Below are positions 24,796 through 27,317 of a stretch of 27,317 nt of DNA, in pieces. Under the pieces are notes generated by a model. The model was not told the origin of the DNA. It searched no databases and saw only the letters and a program-made list of their open reading frames with translations. Both the position numbers and the translations under genes were made by a program. How positions within the stretch are numbered: the first letter of the stretch is position 1; every line of letters begins with the position of its first letter. Source of the DNA: an uncultured Rivibacter sp. (GTDB lineage Bacteria > Pseudomonadota > Gammaproteobacteria > Burkholderiales > Burkholderiaceae); NCBI GenBank assembly GCA_946481025.1, contig CAMLNA010000051.1:1-27317 (forward strand), in the 5' to 3' direction.

Positions 24796-24936
24796 GCGAA
24801 CTGTTGCGCCCACGTCAAACGGCGCGCGAATAACGCGCACCGCGTTCGAAGCGCGACGAAGTTCACTGCGCAGTTCGTACCGTGGCGTTATCGTCCGGTG
24901 ACTTGCATCAAGCAGCCGTCCGTCGAGCAGTCCCCG

Positions 24937-25251
24937 ATGAACCTCACCAGCTGGCTTCTGCTGATGGCCGCCTGCGCGTCGATGAGCGGCCTCACCTGGT
25001 GGGCGACCGCATGGTGGTACGGCCGCAAACTCGCCGAGATGCAGCGCAAGCTCGACAAGACGCGCAAGGTCGCCTCGGTGAACACCATGCAGGCACGCCA
25101 CCGGATCTCGAAGCTGCAGCGCGAGCTGGCCGCCTGCCAGAGCGAGATCGCTGCCCACCAGAAGATCCACGAAACGTGGAAGGCGCTGCAGACCGCGCCC
25201 GGGGCTCTCGGTACGCCGTCGGCCGGATTCGCCGACACGCAGCCCCTGTAG
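24937..25251 (+). CDS. Small membrane-anchored coiled-coil protein of unknown function
   Basis: A 104-residue protein with one membrane helix at about 5-27 (SWLLLMAACASMSGLTWWATAWW) followed by a basic, heptad-like coiled coil at about 30-80 (KLAEMQRKLDKTRKV...ISKLQRELAACQSEIAAHQKI) and a flexible tail. It is not a lipoprotein by motif. The ATG at 24937 puts the helix at the N-terminus; an in-frame GTG at 24898 would add 13 polar residues. The 156 bases upstream hold short dyads (AACGCG/CGCGTT at 24832-24846 and ACTGCGCAGT at 24865-24874), perhaps its promoter region. It converges on the next gene with a 19-base gap. No family recognised. Confidence 0.65.
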   Translation: MNLTSWLLLMAACASMSGLTWWATAWWYGRKLAEMQRKLDKTRKVASVNTMQARHRISKLQRELAACQSEIAAHQKIHETWKALQTAPGALGTPSAGFADTQPL

Positions 25252-25256
25252 GCCGG

Positions 25257-25270
25257 GCCGCCGCGGCGGC
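25257..25270. repeat. Perfect 14-bp GC palindrome between convergent genes
   Basis: GCCGCCGCGGCGGC fills almost the whole 19-base space between the stop codons at 25251 (plus) and 25271 (minus). Being self-complementary it can form a hairpin or cruciform read from both sides; there is no T-run in either direction. Confidence 0.5.
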
Positions 25271-25741
25271 TCAGCGCTGCTCGTGCCCCATGAGCTGGCC
25301 TTCGGTCAGCGTGTCGAGCTGGAAGCGGCCGCTCTTGTCCACCAGCCAGATGTCGGTGTACTTGACGCTGCCGCCCATCTGCTGCGGCACCGGCAGCGGC
25401 GACGCGTCGCGCAGCATCTTGCGCACCGCTGCCACCACCTCGGGAGCATGGCTGGGCACGCGCACGAAGTTCACGTCCACCACCCGACCTTCAGCGTCGA
25501 CTTCCGTCTCCACCACGACCACCGCGTGAATCAAGGGCGGCAGCTTGCCGCGATAGATGCGATGCGAATAGGCGTCGTAGAGATGGCGGGCGGCGTCGGT
25601 GCGATACGCCTTGCTGTCGCCGGCGTGCGAAAGCTTCACGCCCGCTGCCGGTATCGGGGTCGCCGCGTAGATGCCCTGCGCTTGGGCTGCGGCGGCCGCG
25701 CACAGCAGGACTGCGGCAAACGAGGCGGTGAGGTGTGCCAT
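25271..25741 (-). CDS. Secreted protein with a TonB-C-like domain
   Basis: A 156-residue periplasmic protein. The N-terminus MAHLTASFAAVLLCAAAAAQAQG is a clear signal peptide with cleavage after AQA. The mature part, about 60-120, reads IYRGKLPPLIHAVVVVETEVDAEGRVVDVNFVRVPSHAPEVVAAVRKML, the strand-helix pattern of TonB C-terminal domains, but there is no membrane anchor, so it cannot act as a normal energy transducer. The start has GGGAG about 7 bases upstream; part of that site is in a hairpin (25752-25768). It is downstream of the DUF167 gene on the same strand (91-base gap) and convergent with the small coiled-coil gene. Role unknown. Confidence 0.75.
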   Translation of the reverse strand: MAHLTASFAAVLLCAAAAAQAQGIYAATPIPAAGVKLSHAGDSKAYRTDAARHLYDAYSHRIYRGKLPPLIHAVVVVETEVDAEGRVVDVNFVRVPSHAPEVVAAVRKMLRDASPLPVPQQMGGSVKYTDIWLVDKSGRFQLDTLTEGQLMGHEQR

Positions 25742-25751
25742 GACGAGACTC

Positions 25752-25768
25752 CCTTCAATGGCTGAAGG
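25752..25768 (-). repeat. Hairpin overlapping the ribosome-binding site of the TonB-C-like gene
   Basis: CCTTCA (25752-25757) and TGAAGG (25763-25768) pair perfectly around a 5-base loop. On the minus strand the second arm reads TGAAGG and runs directly into GAG, so folding would partly cover the Shine-Dalgarno of the gene starting at 25741. Confidence 0.4.
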
Positions 25769-25832
25769 AAGTGTGATCCGTTGGCACCGCGCCGTGACTT
25801 GAATCTGCGTGAAGGACTTCTCGGCCGGATGT

Positions 25833-26153
25833 CTATGCCGGCTCGGCCGGCATGCCGTGCAGCCAGCGCCGCACGTCGGTCAGGCTGGCGGCCAGCCACA
25901 CCTGCTTGCGCCGCGACGTGGCGCCACGCTTGAGCACCACCTGCTGGCGCGACAGCTGCAGCTGCTCGGCCAGCCAGCGCAGCAGGCAGTCGTTGGCCTG
26001 GCCTTCGACCGGCGCAGCCGCGAGCCGCAGCTTGAGCGCGTCACCATGGAGTCCGCAGGCTTCGGTCCGCCTCGCACCCGGCACGACATGCACGTCGAGC
26101 ACTGTGCCGGTGCCGTCGGCACGTGCGCAGGGCCAATCGGATTCAGGCGCCAT
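25833..26153 (-). CDS. DUF167 (YggU-like) protein
   Basis: A small cytoplasmic protein of 106 residues from the widespread DUF167/YggU family, function unknown. Conserved family pattern: VLDVHVVPGARRTEACGLHGDALKLRLAAAPVEGQANDCLLRWLAEQL (18-65) followed by VVLKRGATSRRKQVWL. The ATG at 26153 is chosen; a TTG at 26186 lies inside the T-run of the upstream gene's terminator and would be an unlikely start. No clear Shine-Dalgarno is visible. The gene follows the histone H1-like gene on the same strand but behind a strong terminator, so it probably depends on read-through or on its own promoter. Confidence 0.88.
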   Translation of the reverse strand: MAPESDWPCARADGTGTVLDVHVVPGARRTEACGLHGDALKLRLAAAPVEGQANDCLLRWLAEQLQLSRQQVVLKRGATSRRKQVWLAASLTDVRRWLHGMPAEPA

Positions 26154-26180
26154 GGCGATGGATTGTGGTGGCGGAGCGCC

Positions 26181-26209
26181 AAACAAAAAGCCCGGCCGAA
26201 GCCGGGCTT
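26181..26209 (-). terminator. Intrinsic terminator of the histone H1-like gene
   Basis: On the minus strand the 9-bp arms AAGCCCGGC and GCCGGGCTT (26209-26201 and 26196-26188) enclose a TTCG tetraloop, and the transcript then has TTTTTGTTT (26189-26181). The stem begins about 22 bases after the H1-like stop codon. This is the strongest terminator in the window. The plus strand has no T-run after the stem. Confidence 0.9.
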
Positions 26210-26231
26210 GCTGATCGCCGGAAGACCGACC

Positions 26232-26714
26232 TCAGGGCTTGTTGCCCGTCGGGAACGGCCAAGCGGCTTGCGGGCTCAGCGTCGTCTTGGCAGCAGGGGC
26301 TGCGGCAGGCTTCGCAGGGGCGGCAGCAGGGGCAGCAGCGGCAGCTTTGGCCGCAGGCTTCTTCGCAGCAGCCTTTTTCGCAGGCTTCTTGGCAGCAGGC
26401 TTTTTCGCAGCCTTCTTGGCAGCGGCCTTCTTCGCAGGAGCCTTCTTGGCAGCGGCCTTCTTGGCCGGCGCCTTCTTGACTGCAGCCTTCTTGGCAGCAG
26501 GCTTCTTGGCAGCGGCCTTCTTCGCCGGCGCCTTCTTGGCGGCGACCTTCTTGGCCGGAGCCTTCTTCGCAGCGACCTTCTTGGCCGGAGCCTTCTTGGC
26601 CGGGGCCTTCTTCGCTGCGGCCTTCTTCGCCGGAGCCTTCTTGGCGGCAGCCTTCTTGGCGGCCGGCTTCTTTGCAGCGGCCTTCTTGGCCGGAGCTTTC
26701 TTCGCAGTTGCCAT
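26232..26714 (-). CDS. Histone H1-like nucleoid protein (Ala/Lys/Pro-rich)
   Basis: A highly basic, low-complexity DNA-binding protein of 160 residues like the C-terminal tail of eukaryotic histone H1 and the bacterial AlgP, HctB and BpH1 proteins. Residues 5-101 carry 20 lysine doublets at exactly five-residue spacing ([15 protein letters not shown] units), followed by two phase shifts (doublets at 104, 109, 113, 118), an Ala/Pro hinge (about 121-142) and a unique tail [17 protein letters not shown]. The ATG at 26714 follows AAGGAG by seven bases; a GTG immediately upstream is in frame but less likely. It probably condenses DNA or modulates expression; length often varies between strains because of the repeated DNA. 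It has its own terminator and a structured leader. Confidence 0.9.
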   Translation of the reverse strand: MATAKKAPAKKAAAKKPAAKKAAAKKAPAKKAAAKKAPAKKAPAKKVAAKKAPAKKVAAKKAPAKKAAAKKPAAKKAAVKKAPAKKAAAKKAPAKKAAAKKAAKKPAAKKPAKKAAAKKPAAKAAAAAPAAAPAKPAAAPAAKTTLSPQAAWPFPTGNKP

Positions 26715-26724
26715 CACGATTCTC

Positions 26725-26734
26725 CTTGATCAAG
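26725..26734. repeat. 10-bp palindrome overlapping the Shine-Dalgarno of the H1-like gene
   Basis: CTTGATCAAG is a perfect palindrome whose last bases on the minus strand join the AAGGAG ribosome-binding site. It could be an operator or affect access to the start region. Confidence 0.4.
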
Positions 26735-26746
26735 TTGCAAAGAACA

Positions 26747-26769
26747 CTGCGCTGTTCGATTCAGCGCAG
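26747..26769 (-). repeat. 8-bp inverted repeat in the leader of the H1-like gene
   Basis: CTGCGCTG (26747-26754) and CAGCGCAG (26762-26769) are perfect inverted copies with a 7-base loop, ending 32 bases before the start codon. On the minus strand it is followed by TGTTCTTT, a poor T-run. It may be a leader hairpin, an operator, or the 3' end of an upstream transcript. Confidence 0.5.
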
Positions 26770-26771
26770 CG

Positions 26772-26818
26772 ATTCACCGCCCGTGTTTGCCTTGGAGAGG
26801 CGCCCCGGTACGGTGAAT
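26772..26818. repeat. 8-bp inverted repeat with 31-base spacer upstream of the H1-like gene
   Basis: ATTCACCG (26772-26779) and CGGTGAAT (26811-26818) are perfect inverted copies. The spacer holds the smaller dyads GCCT/AGGC and GGCGCC. Further out AGCCAG (26828-26833) and CTGGCT (26861-26866) form another pair. The 207-base space between nrdB and the H1-like gene otherwise shows no gene and no clear promoter. Confidence 0.45.
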
Positions 26819-26921
26819 GGGGTTGCAAGCCAGGTCGCGCATTTCTTGTGCTGCGTCGATCTGGCTCACCGATCTTGATCCATCAACATGACCTGATCTC
26901 CGAGTCTCGTGCCCGGAAACG

Positions 26922-27317
26922 TCAGTCCCACGAGAGCGCGCCACCGGACTGGTACTCGATGACGCGCGTCTCGAAGAAGTTGCGTTCCTTCTTCAGGTCG
27001 ATCATTTCGCTCATCCATGGGAACGGGTTTTCCTCGTTCGGGAAGAGCTCCTCCAGGCCGATCTGCGTTGCGCGCCGGTTCGCGATGTAACGCAGGTAGC
27101 CCTTGAACATCGAGGCGTTGAGTCCCAGCACGCCACGGGGCATGGTGTCTTCCGCATAGCGGTACTCCAGCTCCACGGCCTTTTGGAACAGCGCCTTGAT
27201 TTCTGCCTTGAACTCCGCAGTCCACAGGTGCGGGTTCTCGAGCTTGATCTGGTTGATGAGGTCGATGCCGAAATTGCAGTGCATCGATTCGTCGCGCAGG
27301 ATGTACTGGTACTGCTC
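26922..27317 (-). CDS. nrdB: Ribonucleotide reductase class I beta subunit, partial (N-terminus beyond right edge)
   Basis: The radical-bearing R2 subunit, which with NrdA reduces ribonucleoside diphosphates to deoxy forms. Only the last 131 residues are in the window. They begin [17 protein letters not shown], containing the Glu and His iron ligands of the DExxH-like R2 helix, continue with the helical [33 protein letters not shown], a [30 protein letters not shown] segment, and end with the NrdA-interacting tail [18 protein letters not shown]. The conserved tail shows the C-terminus is complete. The radical tyrosine and the first iron ligands lie outside the window. There is no clear terminator after the stop. 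Confidence 0.95.
   Translation of the reverse strand, partial: EQYQYILRDESMHCNFGIDLINQIKLENPHLWTAEFKAEIKALFQKAVELEYRYAEDTMPRGVLGLNASMFKGYLRYIANRRATQIGLEELFPNEENPFPWMSEMIDLKKERNFFETRVIEYQSGGALSWD

Noticed and set aside
26154..26186. TTG start for the DUF167 gene at 26186
   Set aside because: It lies inside the terminator of the preceding gene and adds residues without family match; ATG at 26153 is preferred.
26181..26209. Possible terminator for a plus-strand transcript
   Set aside because: On the plus strand the stem is followed by GCTGATC and not a T-run; only the minus-strand reading fits.
26232..26714. Regular repeats considered as a CRISPR-like or tandem satellite array
   Set aside because: The repeats have no unique spacers, keep a single open reading frame and encode a recognised protein type.
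26239..27090. A plus-strand hydrophobic Ala/Phe/Leu-rich frame that could pass for a membrane protein
   Set aside because: It is the complement of the Lys-rich repeats of the H1-like gene (AAG codons read as CTT), so the apparent membrane segments are a by-product.
1..27317. Search for a defence, phage or other mobile system
   Set aside because: No integrase, transposase, restriction, toxin-antitoxin or repeat-spacer pattern was found; gene content and order are those of a core chromosome region.

Overview
The window is a gene-dense, GC-rich stretch of chromosome that reads as a betaproteobacterium of the order Burkholderiales. This rests on the pilGHIJ twitching cluster next to a rubredoxin and a thiD-like/hemL pair, the order RNB ribonuclease - TonB-family protein - aroE - mtgA, the order tlpA - aroQ - accB - accC - prmA - zinc-ribbon protein, and an alanine/lysine/proline-rich histone H1-like gene beside nrdB. 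These gene orders are recalled as typical of the group; no search was run. I see no insertion sequence, phage, CRISPR array, tRNA or rRNA, and no gap over 300 bases without a gene (the largest are about 200 bases).

Layout. (1) 1-3518, minus strand: pilG, pilH, pilI and a pilJ that runs off the left edge (signalling for type IV pilus motility), preceded by a 57-residue rubredoxin. (2) 3519-3674: an AT-richer divergent promoter region with a perfect 7-bp dyad. (3) 3675-5922, plus: a divergent ThiD-like protein and hemL (tetrapyrrole synthesis). (4) 5925-8924, minus: an M3 metallopeptidase, a small four-helix membrane protein and a secreted DUF6152-like protein, meeting hemL tail to tail with a 2-base gap. 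(5) 9039-19397, plus: one long, tightly packed run of mpl, DUF454, yqiA-like esterase, ribE, fumC, RNB ribonuclease, tonB-like, aroE, mtgA, an unassigned 204-residue protein and a TlpA-like thioredoxin, with several 1-4 base start/stop overlaps; a weak terminator-like hairpin overlaps its end. (6) 19499-24780, plus: aroQ, accB, accC, prmA, a DUF3426-type zinc-ribbon membrane protein and a PfkB-family kinase. (7) 24937-25251, plus: a small membrane/coiled-coil protein. (8) 25271-27317, minus: nrdB (partial), the histone H1-like gene with a strong UUCG-loop terminator, a DUF167 protein and a secreted TonB-C-like protein.

Functionally most of this is core metabolism: murein recycling and synthesis (mpl, mtgA), aromatic amino acids (aroE, aroQ), fatty acid initiation (accBC), riboflavin, the TCA cycle (fumC), heme (hemL), dNTP supply (nrdB) and RNA turnover. 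I do not see a clear new multi-gene system. The points most worth a second look are the ThiD-like protein without the usual ThiD catalytic motifs, the dyad it shares with the rubredoxin gene, a possible degenerate nucleotidyltransferase at 18190-18804, -10-like hexamers placed directly in front of three start codons (possible leaderless transcripts), and the exact five-residue lattice and structured leader of the histone H1-like gene.
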